From CATOSK01 sp963665735 (GTDB taxonomy: Bacteria; Chloroflexota; Dehalococcoidia; Lucifugimonadales; UBA3495): a DNA stretch of 64,000 nucleotides. This document shows, one piece after another, positions 1 through 8,707 of the stretch (positions are counted from its first letter, which is position 1; the number at the start of each line of letters is the position of its first letter). The notes under the pieces are model-generated. The model saw nothing but the letters and a program-made list of their open reading frames with translations, made no database searches and was not told the DNA's origin. The stretch is from contig OY762444.1 of NCBI GenBank assembly GCA_963665735.1, positions 2,542,001 to 2,606,000 on the forward strand, in the 5' to 3' direction. The translations under genes and the position numbers were made by a program.

Positions 1-322
1 CGAAGGTGAACGGCCCGATAGCGCCGCTCTCGATTCCCAGCCGGCCCAGAACTCCGCCAACTATGAACAAGGCGACATAGGCCCCCATTGTCATGTAGTC
101 GCCGTGGGCGACGTTGGCGAAATTCAGGATTCCGTAAATGAGGGTGAGGCCCACGGCCCCCAAAGCGATGATGGCCCCCAGGAAAACGCCGTTGACCACC
201 AACCCCATCTTGACGAAGGGAAGGAACCCGACGGCGGCAGCCACCACCACGATGGCAAGGGTAGTATGCCCCGGCGTCCACGCCAGGCTGATACGCCGCC
301 CCATGTCTCGGATGTTGGTCAT
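1..322 (-). CDS. livH: Branched-chain amino acid ABC transporter permease, LivH type (N-terminal part)
   Basis: Only the first 107 codons are present; the gene runs off the left edge. The product starts with about 20 hydrophilic residues, then two hydrophobic segments with the stretch GAIIALGAVGLTLIYGI followed by NFANVAHGDYMTMGAY. This is the conserved first-loop signature of LivH-family inner-membrane permeases, which import branched-chain amino acids or amides with LivM, LivG/F and a binding protein. The start is the ATG at 322. No partner gene is visible because downstream genes lie outside the window. It is the only clearly housekeeping gene left of the accessory block. Confidence 0.85.
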   Translation of the reverse strand, partial: MTNIRDMGRRISLAWTPGHTTLAIVVVAAAVGFLPFVKMGLVVNGVFLGAIIALGAVGLTLIYGILNFANVAHGDYMTMGAYVALFIVGGVLGRLGIESGAIGPFTF

Positions 323-436
323 GTAGTTATCGTGGCTGCCGCAACCAAAGCGAGAAGTCTCCCCTTAGCTTTGCCCAAGATGCTACCAGATACAGCAGGC
401 CAACGGAAGGATAGCGCAGTCCATTGGCATCGTTTT

Positions 437-964
437 TCAATTGTTATTCCATAACCCAAGTATGTAATTCTGAGCAAAGCGAAGAATCCAGGGCGTGTTG
501 ACACTAAGTTGTCGGAAAAAGGCGTCATGGACGCAGGCCAAGGTCACGTACCCCAGGTACATCCAGTCCAGCTTGTCGTACCGGGTGAAGACCCGCCGGC
601 AGCCCTTCAACCGCCGGATTAACCGCTCCACCATGTTCCGCTGGGCGTACAGCTCCCGGCGGTACTCCCACCGGACTTTCCGATGACGCCGGGGCGGTAC
701 TGTCGGAATGTAGCCCAACTCCTCGGCCAATTGCCGGGTAGCGTTCCCCTCATAGGCCCGGCCCATGACCAGGTTCCACCAATGCCAGCGTTGGTAGATG
801 GTATTCCATTTGTCCTCGCCTTCCGGCAACCCCCGCCACTTGCAGCCGTTCTCCGTCAGGTAGAGAACGATGTTCAGAACTTACAGGTTGCTGAAGCGCA
901 CATTGCCCCGATGTTTGGGAAAGAGATGCCCTATTCGCTGGTATTGCTCCTCGGTAATTTCCAT
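437..964 (-). pseudogene. IS5-family transposase, internally deleted
   Basis: From the ATG at 964 the frame reads MEITEEQYQRIGHLFP, the usual IS5 (IS1031/IS427-like) N-terminus, but meets TAA after 27 codons. It reopens as NIVLYLTENGCKWRGLP. After KWNTIYQRWHWW it jumps directly to VMGRAYEGNATRQLAEELGY, so the central part carrying the first catalytic Asp is deleted. The C-terminal YREL(x)7-VERLIRRLKGCRR block with the catalytic Glu is intact. The frame runs through the end repeat to a stop at 437. It is non-functional. A related fragment lies at about 47.5 kb. Confidence 0.85.
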
Positions 965-1074
965 ACATCCACCTCCCTGCCCGGCTCTCTTGTCCCGCTA
1001 TCTTACTACCCCCCAATTACCCCTTGCCTGGCCCATCTTTACCCGATTCCACCCCTTTTGTGTCAACACGCCCT
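490..1074 (-). mobile_element. IS5-family insertion sequence remnant with terminal inverted repeats
   Basis: The 14-base ends AGGGCGTGTTGACA (490-503) and its exact reverse complement (1061-1074) define the element. It is only 585 bp, shorter than an active IS5 member, because the middle of the transposase is missing. The six bases AGAATC lie at 483-488, one base outside the left repeat, and at 1075-1080 immediately outside the right one. They may be a target duplication or chance, since IS5 members usually duplicate 2-4 bp. It inserted just upstream of the LivH permease gene. Confidence 0.75.
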
Positions 1075-1156
1075 AGAATCAAAATGAGTCGGCAGAGAAT
1101 TGGCTTGTCTCTGGCTCTATGGACCTGCTCCGCGTTTCGAGCCGCCGGAGCGGGTT

Positions 1157-1793
1157 TTATCCGTCTCGGTCGGGGATGCCGCCCAACCCCGCCCCGTCGG
1201 GGGGCGGCCTGCTCCTCCTGTCCGGGTTGTTCCCAGCCTCTTCCTCCATCCGGGCCAGGAGCGCGGCCCGGGGGATGATGACTCTCCGTCTGACGGCTTC
1301 ATCGACTGTTTCATCCAACCCCCACCGGCGCCGGCGGGGTAGGTCCGTCCGGGAGGACTGCTGCACCCTTATCTGAACCCCTTCCCGCGTCAGCCTCATC
1401 TCCCCGCAGTTGACGCAGACCCTCACCCCTCTGATTCCCCGTACCTCGAACATTCCCGGCAGGTCCGCGTGGGGACACTCCAGGGGTTCTTTCCATCCGG
1501 CGGCCACGGCGTTGGCCCCCGGCGCCGGCCAGTGGATGCTGTCCAAGGCCCGTTCCAGCCGGTGGGCGGCCTCCCGCCAGTCGCCGTAGCGTCCTCGGGC
1601 CAGCTCCGCCCGCCGGTCCCGGGCGTTCTGCAATGCCGTGCCCTCGTAGAGGTGGGCCGGGTGGATGCAGAAGGGGCGGCTGCGCCGCGGGGGTTATCCG
1701 AGGGACGCTCGACATCCGCCGGCTGCCGGGGTGGTACTGGCCCACGTGGTCCAGCCAGTAATCCCGCTCCCTTTTCCAGTTTCTCTTCTCGAT
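1157..1793 (-). pseudogene. Hypothetical Cys-containing protein, frameshifted
   Basis: Function unknown. The best-supported part is a 158-codon frame (1157-1633) with a small zinc-binding-like pair, CPHADLPGMF... followed by CVNCGEM about 20 residues later, then an Arg-rich region. Coding-like sequence continues upstream in another frame (DYWLDHVGQYHPGSRRM) towards 1793, with a shift near 1690. No convincing ATG was found at the 5' end; GTG or TTG would be needed. It is on the opposite strand from the pilin gene that starts at 1855, so the two are divergent. Confidence 0.4.
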
Positions 1794-1854
1794 TTTTCGT
1801 TCCTCCTACGCCCGCAAAAGAATGGCCCGGCCCTTTCGTGCGATTCTTGGGGGC

Positions 1855-2551
1855 ATGGACAACGTGGCCATCGTCATCAACCTGGCGACGTGGGTGTTCG
1901 CCGCCGTCGGGTTCGCCGTTGCCGCCATATTCATCGTCAACGCCGGGCACCTGTTCATCAGCAGCCAGGGCGATCCCCAGCGGGTGGCCCAGGCCCGTCA
2001 CGCCTTCATCGGCGTGGTCATCGGGCTGGTCGTCATCGGCGGGGCCTTCCTGATACCGGGGACCATCAGCCGGTTCGTCATCGAGCCGGCCGGCGGCGTG
2101 AAGGTGGAGACCCGGGCCGCCACGGACTGCGACGGGATTTTCCGCACCCAGCCGGTCTTCCAGCGGGGAGCTTCGACGTCCGACCGGATGAACATCCTGG
2201 TTTCCCAGATCAGGCCAATCAGTCCGAGTGCGCGGCGGATGTTTGGGATCCGGATGTCATCGGGGTCAGCGACTTGCCCAGTACGTTGACGAGCGCACAT
2301 TGTTTCGATCTTGCTGCGGCCAATGATTTTGATGAGGATGACCCGGCAAACCTCAAGGTTGGAGATCAGGAGATGCTTGGGACACTGACGGTTCCCGGTA
2401 AAACCTCTGTAAATTTGAACCCCGCCCTAGCTCGGGCCTGGACTCGGCCAACAACATCCTGGTCTTTTTCGACGATACCAAGCGCTCCTCGGACAGCGCC
2501 AGTTGCTGGCTCTACTGCGCTCGTCTGAAGCAGTGGCGCTCCAACTTCTAG
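1855..2551 (+). pseudogene. T4SS-type pilin-like membrane protein, frameshifted after the pilin domain
   Basis: The first 80 or so residues from the ATG at 1855 contain two hydrophobic helices separated by a short loop reading SSQGDPQRVAQARH. A TM - GDPxKVxxA - TM layout is that of small VirB2/TrbC-like pilins of the T4SS_pilin type, which build a conjugation pilus in the membrane. An ATG at 1822 in the same frame is an alternative start. After about 2205 the coding signal moves to a second frame (SECAADVWDPDVIGVSDL) and near 2420 to a third (GLDSANNILVFFDDTKRSS), ending at TAG 2549-2551. No other T4SS gene is visible, so this is probably the relic of a conjugative element. Confidence 0.6.
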
Positions 2552-2762
2552 CCGGCTCTACTTGCCGGAGCCGTCTCCTTCGGCGGCGGTTTTCCCACTC
2601 TTCGTTCCCCGGCTGCATCTTCCAGAACCTTCCCTCCGCCGGCGGCCATAGCCGGTAGTTCAGGGGCTCTACCCTTGGCTCCAACGACTCCTCCCGGACC
2701 TCCGCCGTTCCCTTTCCCGTCTCCACTTGGTACGTCACCCCGTCCCTGCACACCGGGGCCAT
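2427..2762 (-). CDS. Hypothetical protein translationally coupled to the helicase remnant
   Basis: The ATG at 2762 overlaps the TGA that ends the helicase gene (TGATG), which suggests real coupling. The first 70 or so residues (VCRDGVTYQVETGKG, EPLNYRLWPPAEGRFW) look protein-like. The last third lies antisense to the 3' end of the pilin gene and is probably frameshifted, so the true end may be near 2560. No family recognised. Confidence 0.35.
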   Translation of the reverse strand: MAPVCRDGVTYQVETGKGTAEVREESLEPRVEPLNYRLWPPAEGRFWKMQPGNEEWENRRRRRRLRQVEPARSWSATASDERSRASNWRCPRSAWYRRKRPGCCWPSPGPS

Positions 2763-4227
2763 CACCTCTCTCTACCATCCTGTTCGTCTGGGAAGAAAAT
2801 CCGCACCGGGGCTCCGTACTGGGCTACCCGCCACCAGCGGTTGTGGCACGTTTCCGGTACAGGTCCTCCACTAGCCCCAATCCCCCGTGCACCCGGTCTT
2901 AGACCAGTATGACGTCGTCCAGATCCACGCAGCCCCGCAGCGTTTCCAGGAAGACGTTTTCCACCATGCTTCCCGGGTCCTGGCGGGCGATGCTCCGGCG
3001 GTAGGACAGGCGCATCCGCAGCGCCTCCGCCGCCTGGTGGCGGGCCTGCCACGGCCCCCAGTCTCCCCGGAACCATCCCTCCCCGATGCGGCCCTGGGTA
3101 GAAATCTCCGTTCCAAGGTCAATCCCGGATCCCCGGTCAGAGCCGCCATGACCCGCATGATGGCGCTGGTCCGGTTCATGTCCTGCCCCAGCCAACGGGT
3201 TCTGACGTAGGCTCTCATGGTGTCCCTGCGCTGGCCCCACTCCTCAACCCGGTAGGAGATGCCCCGGCGCCGGTAGATGGCCCCGGGTTGGGGTTCCTCC
3301 AGGGCGCGGCCCACGGAGATGGAACCGATGGTCTGGGCTTCCGGGTCGTGGTCAATGATGTCGGGCACCAGGTCGGCCAGCGGGTCCTCCCACTTCTGCG
3401 GCCCCCGCAGGGGCAGGTGGCGCACCCCCCGGTGGTGGCGGGGGGTGCCGTTCATGGCCTGGTCCACCGCCCGGAATTCTTCCCCGGTCAGTTTTTGGAG
3501 GTGTTCCTCGGGGTCCTGGATAGTGGAGGTGGCGGCGGCGAACCGGGGGGTCCAGATTGCCGGCCCCGGCGGCGGCGGAGATGAGCCTTCGGAAGAGGTA
3601 GGCCGAGTTGCTGCCGAAGACACCCTCGTAGGCGTGGGCCTCGTCGATAATGACTCCCCGCAGCCGTCGGAGGAATCCCTTCACCAGGGGGTCTCCGGCC
3701 CGGCGCGGCAGCCAGGCGTGGGTCACGTCGGGGGTGGCCAGCACCACCCGGGCCCGGCGGATTATCTCCTCCCGTCGGGCCAGGCCCACGTCCCCGTCGA
3801 TCTGCTCCACGGTGTCGTTGGGCAGGCCCAGGGCCTGGCAGGACTCCCGCCAGCGGCGGGCCTGGTCGTTGGCCAGGGCCTTGGTGGGATAGAAGGCCAG
3901 GATGACGGATTCCGGGCTCCTGATGAGTTCGGTCATGGCCCAGAGTTGAAACACCAGGGTCTTGCCCGATGCCGTGGGAGTGGACAGGACCACGTTGCGG
4001 CCGGATTCCAGTAACTCCAGGCCCCGGGACTGGTGCAGCCAGAGGGTGTTGCTGACGGCGGCGGGGCGGGCCAGTTCCCAGGCCCCACCCGTGAGGATGG
4101 AAGGGGGTACGTTGGCCCGGCGCTCCGGGTTGGGGGGTATGTCCACGGTGGTCTCGGCGGCGCAGCGGAGGCAGCTCCCGTTCCCGTAGGTGGGGGGACG
4201 GCCGCAGCGGCATCGGTTCCTGAGCAT
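2762..4227 (-). pseudogene. DEAD/DEAH-box helicase with DUF1998-like C-terminus (MrfA/YprA type), decayed
   Basis: The start at 4227 gives an N-terminal zinc motif (CRCGRPPTYGNGSCLRC), then helicase motifs STPTASGKT (Walker A), FYPTKALANDQ, VVLATPDVTHAWLP, VIIDEAHAY (Walker B) and, after a frameshift near 3560, ATSTIQDPEEHL (motif III). The second RecA domain is largely missing. The frame then runs into a C-terminal region (PGAIYRRRGISYRV) and, after a shift near 3125, LRGCVDLDDVILV. An in-frame TAA at 2899 interrupts the Gly-rich VHGGLGLVEDLYR segment typical of DUF1998 proteins, followed by another shift. MrfA-like proteins unwind DNA in repair; DUF1998 helicases also occur in DISARM. Domain loss, nonsense and three shifts make this a pseudogene. 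Confidence 0.75.
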
Positions 4228-4251
4228 TTTTTCTTTCCCTTTTGCAATCTG

Positions 4252-4276
4252 ATGCCCGGCTCTGTGGGCCGGGCAT
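4252..4276. terminator. Hairpin between two minus-strand genes
   Basis: A perfect 9-bp stem, ATGCCCGGC / GCCGGGCAT, closes a 7-base loop. It is followed by TCTTTTCC on the plus strand and lies between the end of the gene at 4346 and the helicase start at 4227. It may be a terminator or an attenuator for the helicase gene; the T-run is weak. Confidence 0.45.
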
Positions 4277-4345
4277 TCTTTTCCTTGGAAAGACCGTTCG
4301 GTGGACTCGTTACCGGCCCATGTACGGCCTGATCTCGGCGCCGGA

Positions 4346-4978
4346 TTAGAGGGGAATCGCCACGGCATTCTCCTCCCTGATGAAGCGCTCCATGACTCGC
4401 ACAGCGTCGTTCAGTTCGTTGCTGCGGTCGGGTTCCAAGCCCTCTTCCATCCTGAGGATGACGGTCGTCGGGCCTTCGTATTCCCACCGGGCTCTCCGGT
4501 CGCACTCGCCGTTTTCGATGGCCTGGTAGAGCTTGGCGTGAGCGTTGTCGAACTCCGCGAGTTCCTGCTGGCTCATCCCGTGGACCAGTTGCCGGAGTTC
4601 GTGGCGGGTGTCCCAAGTCAGGTCGTCAAACTCCAGGGCCGGCTTCAACAGTTCCCGGTAGTGCTGGGTGACCTGTCCGCCCTTGGGGAAGTCGTCGTAT
4701 TTCCCGTCCGGACAGCCTAAAGCATTGGAACGCAGCTCCAGCTCGTCCAGCGCGCTCTGCATTTCCTTGGTTATCTCCACGTCGGAATTCATGCAGATGG
4801 TTGCCAGTTGATCCGCGGTGGCCATCTCCTCGTCGGAGTATGCGGGGCCGCCCTTCTCCCGGTACTGCATTGCCTCCGCCAACGCTCTCCTCACGGTGGT
4901 GTCGAGGTCCGCTTCGTAAATGTCGTCGTAGTCGGTGAATTCCGCGCCGGTGTAGCTGTTCTCATTCCTTCTTGGCAT
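4346..4978 (-). CDS. Hypothetical acidic protein, 210 aa
   Basis: An intact frame from ATG at 4978, rich in Glu and Asp (many EE and DD pairs), mostly helical in appearance, with no signal peptide or membrane segment. I recognise no domain. It is one of the few longer genes in this part of the window without a frameshift. It lies between the macrodomain gene upstream and the helicase remnant downstream, all in one direction, and ends shortly before the hairpin at 4252-4276. Confidence 0.6.
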   Translation of the reverse strand: MPRRNENSYTGAEFTDYDDIYEADLDTTVRRALAEAMQYREKGGPAYSDEEMATADQLATICMNSDVEITKEMQSALDELELRSNALGCPDGKYDDFPKGGQVTQHYRELLKPALEFDDLTWDTRHELRQLVHGMSQQELAEFDNAHAKLYQAIENGECDRRARWEYEGPTTVILRMEEGLEPDRSNELNDAVRVMERFIREENAVAIPL

Positions 4979-5069
4979 TTTTTCCTTCCGTCACGTCGGT
5001 GTCGGAGTTCATTCCGGCCCCCGCCGGAATGTTCTTGATGTTACGCCGGTCCCGGCGGCGGGGAATTTT

Positions 5070-5509
5070 CTACCAGGGCTCGTACACGGTGACCCGGATT
5101 TCATCCAGCCCGTTCAGTTCCCGTTCCAACAGGGGCCTCACCCTCCGCCAGTCCAGCCCGCCCAGGCCGCTGCCCAGGGCCGGGATGGCGATGGATTCGA
5201 TACCCCTCTCCTGGATCACCAAGGCCAGGGCGCGAATTCCCGCTTCCACGTCGGGGAGAAGGCTGGGGTCCTGCCAATGTTGCTTGGTGGGAAAGTTGAC
5301 GATGGTTTTTCCCCTTCTTCGTGTACGTGCATCCGGCCGGGCTGCACGTCGCCCCTGCGGCAGGCGGCGGCGTAGGCTTGGAAGTTGCCGGGGAATTGTT
5401 TCTTGAACTGTAGGGCCAGGCCCTTGCCCATGACTCCCACGCAGTTGACGGGGTTGACCAGGGCCCGGGCGTCGCTGCTCAGGATATCGCCCTTCCTGGA
5501 TTCGATCAT
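5070..5509 (-). pseudogene. Macrodomain protein, DarG-like ADP-ribosyl hydrolase, one frameshift
   Basis: From ATG 5509 the product begins IESRKGDILSSDARALVNPVN, then GVMGKGLALQFKKQFP and, after a frameshift near 5310, IVNFPTKQHW, IESIAIPALGSGLGGLDW and RVTVYEPW. These are the hallmarks of the DarG class of macrodomains (GDI strand, VNPVN ligand loop, GLGGLDW phosphate loop), which remove ADP-ribose placed on DNA by the toxin DarT. The length of about 145 residues equals the macrodomain alone, without DarG's C-terminal part. No DarT-like gene lies next to it. The 270 bases upstream (5510-5781) hold only weak coding signal. Confidence 0.75.
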
Positions 5510-5781
5510 GGCGTTTCATCCAAGGGGCCCCCGGCGGGCGGGGGTGGTATAGCCACCCGAAAACCCCGCCCTCTGGACTTTTCTTTCCACGGGATTTTCT
5601 CCTTCCTGTGGAAGCACGGCGGGCTGTGGGAGTGCAAAAAGGGAGAGATTCTTTCCCCGTGGGTCCGGTGGCAGCGCACAGTTCCCGGGTGGCATCGTTG
5701 CGTCGCCACCTGAGCGCCTCGTGTCCCTTCCACTCCGAGTAGCGGATGAACGCCGTAGCCCTCTTTATCCTCCCCACGCGT

Positions 5782-6404
5782 TCACCCCGTTGCGGCTTTC
5801 CTTACAAGGTGAATGATGTCCCCCGGCACGTTCCATTCCAGGTGTTCCCCGTTGAGCAGCAAGGTGGTCGTTCCCCGAACTCCCAACGCCGGCCCGTACT
5901 CCAGGTCGGCTTGCACCCGGACCCGGGGCTCCCCGATGCCCGGCACTCTCCGAACTCCACTGGGTCCAGCCCGACCTCGCCGGCCGTCCGGTCCAGCAGG
6001 GTGTGGGTGACTCCGCCCGGGGGGTAGAGGTTCTGGTAGAGGCGGTCGTGCTACTCGTCGAAGGCTTCCCGTTCCCGGGCGCACTCGGTGGCGGCGTGGG
6101 ACATGGGCCCCAGGAAGGGGTAGTGGCGGTACTCGAAGTTGGATTGTCCCTTTTGAACCAGTTCTTCGCGTATCAGGGGGACCACCTGGGCGGCGAACCG
6201 GGCGCAGTGGGGACACTGGAAGTCTCCGAACTCGGTGAGCGCCGGCCTTTCCCCCGGTGGCGGCGGCTCCGTTTTGGCTGCTCCGGCCAGCGGCGGGGGA
6301 AGTTCCGTCCCCGTGGCGGTGACCCATAAGGCGATTCCCGGCCAGCGTCGCCGGACGTATCCTTGGGTTATTTTCTCTTCGTTCCCCCGGAGGCTGCGGA
6401 TCCT
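5782..6404 (-). pseudogene. DsbA/thioredoxin-like oxidoreductase, decayed
   Basis: The frame directly following the M50-like gene gives a Pro-rich stretch and then LTEFGDFQCPHCARFAAQV, the CPHC active site of DsbA-type (Thioredoxin_4) proteins that form disulfides in exported proteins. Next come YRHYPFLGPMSHAATECA and FDE-TAG-HDRLYQN, where TAG probably replaces an aromatic codon. A further shift precedes EYGPALGVRGTTTLLLNGEHL, the usual GVxGTPT cis-Pro region, here GVRGTTT without the Pro. No good start codon was found; it may once have been fused to or coupled with the upstream gene. It ends at TGA 5782. Confidence 0.7.
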
Positions 6405-6407
6405 TCC

Positions 6408-6800
6408 CTACATCTGCATCTGCTCCCCGGCGTGGCGTTGGGCCGAGTCCAGGGTCTCCGGGGGGAAGGGACGGCGGTCCAGGGGGAAGAGGGCTAGGGC
6501 GGTGTAGCCGTCCTCCCCCGGGGGTTGTTCCACGTAAACCGCGATTTCTTCCCCGGGTTGCGGTCCGTCCCAGTCGGGGCGGAGGTTCTCCGTACCCGGG
6601 GTCAGGAATACCCGGGTCATCCCGGTGTACCGGGTGAAAATTCTCGGGCCCAGGCCGAACTGGAACCCGACGATCTTCATGCCGCACCTCCGGGCAATCA
6701 CCAGGTGGGCCAGTTCGTGGAGTATAACCGTCAGCGCCAGCATCAGGGGCAGGGCCAGCGCGTAGGCCGGGAGGGTTAAGGCGCGCCCTCCCCGGGGCAT
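6408..6800 (-). CDS. M50-like membrane metalloprotease, short form
   Basis: A membrane helix is followed by TVILHELAHLVIARRCGMKI and FQFGLGPRIF. This is the HExxH zinc site and the following GFGP-like strand of site-2 proteases (M50). Full-length members have a second metal motif (NxxPxxxxDG) about 100-300 residues later; it is absent here, since the frame ends after 130 codons. The start ATG (6800) overlaps the end of the upstream LRR lipoprotein gene (TAA at 6776-6778), suggesting coupling. Either a truncated gene or a diverged zinc membrane protein of the element. Confidence 0.55.
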   Translation of the reverse strand: MPRGGRALTLPAYALALPLMLALTVILHELAHLVIARRCGMKIVGFQFGLGPRIFTRYTGMTRVFLTPGTENLRPDWDGPQPGEEIAVYVEQPPGEDGYTALALFPLDRRPFPPETLDSAQRHAGEQMQM

Positions 6801-7761
6801 TCATCCAGGCTCTCCAGGTCTCTTTCCTCTTCCCACTCCCCGGGAAGCATGGCCGACAGGGGACGGGTGACGGGGCCGTCGGTCCGGTAGGCCTCCACTG
6901 CCGGGCGGCGCAGATTACCCGGTCATTGTCCAGCAGGAGGGGCTGCACCGGCCAGCGGAGGTTGGTAAGGTTCGCGTTCCTGACGCGCTCCAGACCGGCG
7001 AACAGGTCGTGGGGAATCCGCGGGGGATGCTCGTCCCAGCCCTCGGCCCCGTGCAGGGTCACGCTCTCCAGTCTGGTGGCGGAGGACAGGGAACCCGGCT
7101 CCACCGCGCTCAGGCAGTGGGCCCGCAGTTCCCGCAGCTTGTACAGGCCCTCCAGGGTGCCGGGACGCAGGGCGTGTTCCCGCCAGCCGTTCCTGCCGGT
7201 CAGGGTCAGCTTTTCCAGGTGGGGCATCCCCGCCAGGACGCCGGGTCCCAGCAGTTCCCCGGGATCGTCCGCGCCCTCCGGGGCGTCGGCCTCCACCACC
7301 AGTTCCCTCACCTGGCGGAAGGGGCTGAGTTCGATTTCAACCAGCGGGGTTCTGGCCCCCACTATCTCCAAGCGGCGGATGCTGTCCAGCCTGGGCCCGC
7401 CGCCCCTCTCCCCCTCCAGATGGCGCTGTCCTATGGACAGTTCGGTGATGGACGATAGGTCATCGGCGGAGACCCCCGCGCAGGCCAACAGTCCGGCGGC
7501 GTCCATGAGCCGCCGCTGCAGGCCCGGGGCCAGCAGGCAGATGTCGGGGCCCGTGGGAGTCGGTTCCGGCATGGGTTCGGCCGTCGGGGCCGTGGCGGAT
7601 TGGACGACGGTCTGCGTCGCCGGGGTCGGTTCCGTCACGGCTCCCGCCTCGGACTGGCAGGCCAGGGCCGCCAGCGCCAGCAGGGTCAGGGCCAGGGCCG
7701 GCAGGATTCGGCGGAGGCCTTCAGCATGGCGGCGGTAATGGCGATGCAGTGGCGCTTGCAT
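6776..7761 (-). pseudogene. Leucine-rich-repeat lipoprotein, one frameshift near the 3' end
   Basis: The ATG at 7761 opens a basic N-terminus, a hydrophobic stretch and the lipobox LAALAC, so the mature protein is lipid-anchored outside the membrane. A Thr/Pro linker follows. The body then has repeats of the pattern LxxLxLxG/A (for example LRELVVEADAPEG, LEKLTLTGRNG, LRELRAHCLS, LESVTLHGAEG), an LRR fold for protein contacts. Coding sequence continues to TAA 6776 only if one base is added to a C-run near 6912, giving AVEAYRTDGPVTRPLSAMLPG. Its start overlaps the upstream gene, so three minus genes form one unit. Confidence 0.65.
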
Positions 7762-8084
7762 TTTTCCATGACGGCCCGGGATTCCCGGACGCCCGGGGTT
7801 CCGGGCATAAACTCCATCCGTTGCTTGGCGCGGCGTAGTTCCCGGGTCATCTCCTCGTAGAATTCTTGGCTCCGGTTGATGCGGACGGGGTTTCCGGTCT
7901 CGTCGGCGCTGACGCATCCGGCCAGCCGTCGGGCGACGGGTTCCAGGTCCCCCAGCCCCGGTTCCTCCCGGGACAGCCGGGCCAGCGCGTCGGCCTGGCG
8001 CCGCAGCATCACGGCCTCGGCCCGGATCATCTGGCCCCTGGTGTACTCCGAGGTTCCGACGTTCATGGATTCGTTTCCTCCCAT
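7686..8084 (-). CDS. Hypothetical helical protein, 132 aa
   Basis: Intact frame with a good ribosome site (GGAG seven bases before ATG 8084). Rich in Arg, Glu, Ala and Leu; no membrane segment. No family recognised. Its 3' end overlaps the LRR lipoprotein start by 76 bases, and it is divergent from the plus-strand gene at 8147 with only 62 bases between, which must hold both promoters. Confidence 0.5.
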   Translation of the reverse strand: MGGNESMNVGTSEYTRGQMIRAEAVMLRRQADALARLSREEPGLGDLEPVARRLAGCVSADETGNPVRINRSQEFYEEMTRELRRAKQRMEFMPGTPGVRESRAVMEKCKRHCIAITAAMLKASAESCRPWP

Positions 8085-8146
8085 CCCTTTTCTCCAAGGT
8101 TGCCACTTTCCGCCTTGAAGAGATCCGGTTCCTTTACGGGTTCCAG

Positions 8147-8707
8147 GTGAGGCTGGAGCGGCTCCGGGGGACCATCCGCGACCTGATCACCTCCACCGAG
8201 TACGGCGGCCCCCAGGACGTGGACCTGGACTGGGTGGCCGACGTCCACCAGGTCACCCGGGAGTCCGACGAACTGTTCCGGCTCTTGACGTCAATGGAAA
8301 TCCCCGAGGCCCAGCGGGAGCAGTACGCCTATCGCTACGAGGGGATGTTGCAGACGATTCAGATCACGGGCTACGGCTCGGACCGGCTGCTGGCCGCGGC
8401 GGTCCTGGTCGGACCCTCGGGGCGTTTCCTGCTGAACATGACCGGCGAGGAGTCGGACGACTTCGAGGCCCTGGTCCGGGAGTCCCGGTTCTTCCTGGCC
8501 GACGCCGAGGGCCGGATCAACCGTTGGAACGACGAGGCGGGCCAGGCCGTGGGCGGCCTGGGACTCCGCTGGGAGAGAGCTTTTCATGGTCGAGCGCATC
8601 GTCAGCATGGACCGCCGCATCGGCATCCTGGTGATCCTGGTCCTCACCACCCTGTTCTTCGGCTGCACTGCCTGGGCGGTCAGCGCCTTCGTGGGCGGCG
8701 ACGATAA
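8147..8707 (+). CDS. Hypothetical soluble protein
   Basis: GTG at 8147 is the nearest start; the frame is open further upstream without an ATG. Residues 1-145 look coding (Glu/Asp-rich, helical, RYEGMLQTIQITGYG, LLAAAVLVGPSGRFLLNM). Beyond the point where the next gene begins (8586) the composition turns to Arg/His/Pro repeats typical of a wrong frame, so the natural stop was probably lost by an indel near 8580. No family recognised. First gene of a four-gene plus-strand unit. Confidence 0.45.
   Translation: MRLERLRGTIRDLITSTEYGGPQDVDLDWVADVHQVTRESDELFRLLTSMEIPEAQREQYAYRYEGMLQTIQITGYGSDRLLAAAVLVGPSGRFLLNMTGEESDDFEALVRESRFFLADAEGRINRWNDEAGQAVGGLGLRWERAFHGRAHRQHGPPHRHPGDPGPHHPVLRLHCLGGQRLRGRRR

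Noticed and set aside
5510..5781. DarT toxin upstream of the macrodomain
   Set aside because: The weak coding sequence there has none of the ADP-ribosyltransferase motifs and is too short.
5782..8106. A single 774-codon minus frame
   Set aside because: It is coding only in the LRR lipoprotein part. The rest is the wrong frame of the M50-like, DsbA-like and upstream genes, where other frames carry recognisable motifs.
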